Below are positions 5,662 to 5,721 of a stretch of 5,721 nt of DNA, in pieces. The stretch's first letter is position 1; every line of letters begins with the position of its first letter. The notes beneath the pieces are model-generated. The model was given only the letters and a program-made list of their open reading frames with translations, made no database searches and was not told where the DNA came from. The translations under genes and the position numbers were made by a program. The DNA comes from Crocinitomicaceae bacterium (GTDB lineage: Bacteria; Bacteroidota; Bacteroidia; Flavobacteriales_D; Crocinitomicaceae): NCBI GenBank assembly GCA_027084145.1, contig JALWLM010000179.1, positions 1 to 5,721 of the forward strand. Direction: 5' to 3'.

Positions 5662-5721
5662 ATGATGGACGGAAAAGAGTTTAAAAAATATGCGACAAAA
5701 CATTTAGGTATTAACAGTACG
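5662..5721 (+). CDS. Start of an unrecognised gene, cut by the window edge
   Basis: The frame opens with two consecutive ATG codons (5662 and 5665) and stays open for 20 codons to the last base. It reads MDGKEFKKYATKHLG after the first Met and ends in INST. The composition, polar and Lys-rich with no signal peptide, suggests a cytoplasmic protein. The upstream sequence AAAAATAAATT is A-rich with no Shine-Dalgarno, as for the other genes here. Twenty residues are too few to name a family. It is divergent from the glycosyltransferase-like gene. Confidence 0.5.
   Translation, partial: MMDGKEFKKYATKHLGINST

Noticed and set aside
1..5721. CRISPR array, tRNA, rRNA, insertion sequence or phage genes
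   Set aside because: No regularly spaced short repeats, cloverleaf, transposase motifs or terminal inverted repeats were seen on either strand.

Overview
The window looks like chromosomal DNA from a low-GC member of the Bacteroidetes (Bacteroidota), possibly of the order Bacteroidales. Three things support this. The genes are AT-rich and lack clear Shine-Dalgarno sequences. The long protein at 2204-4615 has the build of a type IX secretion system (T9SS) cargo protein: a signal peptide ending before Gln, Bacteroidetes-type Ig-like repeats, a lamin-tail domain and a short C-terminal sorting-like segment. The lipoprotein at 284-1981 combines an OmpA-like domain carrying a GYASPEG motif with TPR-like helices, a combination I associate with Bacteroidales. 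The order-level assignment is an inference.

Layout, left to right. Positions 31-129 hold a coding-looking C-terminal tail whose frame is closed by a stop at 28-30, so it may be the remains of a gene. An AT-rich leader (130-283) follows, then the lipoprotein gene (284-1981), which ends at a strong rho-independent terminator (2004-2029). A 174-base gap contains several small inverted repeats and a tentative promoter. Next is the 803-residue secreted multidomain protein (2204-4615). Its 3' end overlaps by 13 bases the 3' end of a convergent glycosyltransferase-like gene on the minus strand (4603-5490). That gene lacks the usual end of its family and has a suspicious start region. A divergent AT-rich spacer with a 9-bp tandem repeat and a T-rich dyad leads to the first 20 codons of a further gene on the plus strand, cut by the window edge.

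The genes do not form an obvious operon or pathway. The lipoprotein is a single transcription unit closed by its own terminator. The secreted protein and the glycosyltransferase face each other. A link is conceivable, because T9SS cargo is anchored to surface glycans, but nothing in the sequence ties these two genes together. I found no CRISPR array, RNA gene, insertion sequence or phage gene, and no convincing new system. The points most worth a second look are the probable erosion of the glycosyltransferase gene at both ends, the two-cysteine 110-residue repeats and minimal sorting segment of the secreted protein, and the broken gene tail at the left edge.
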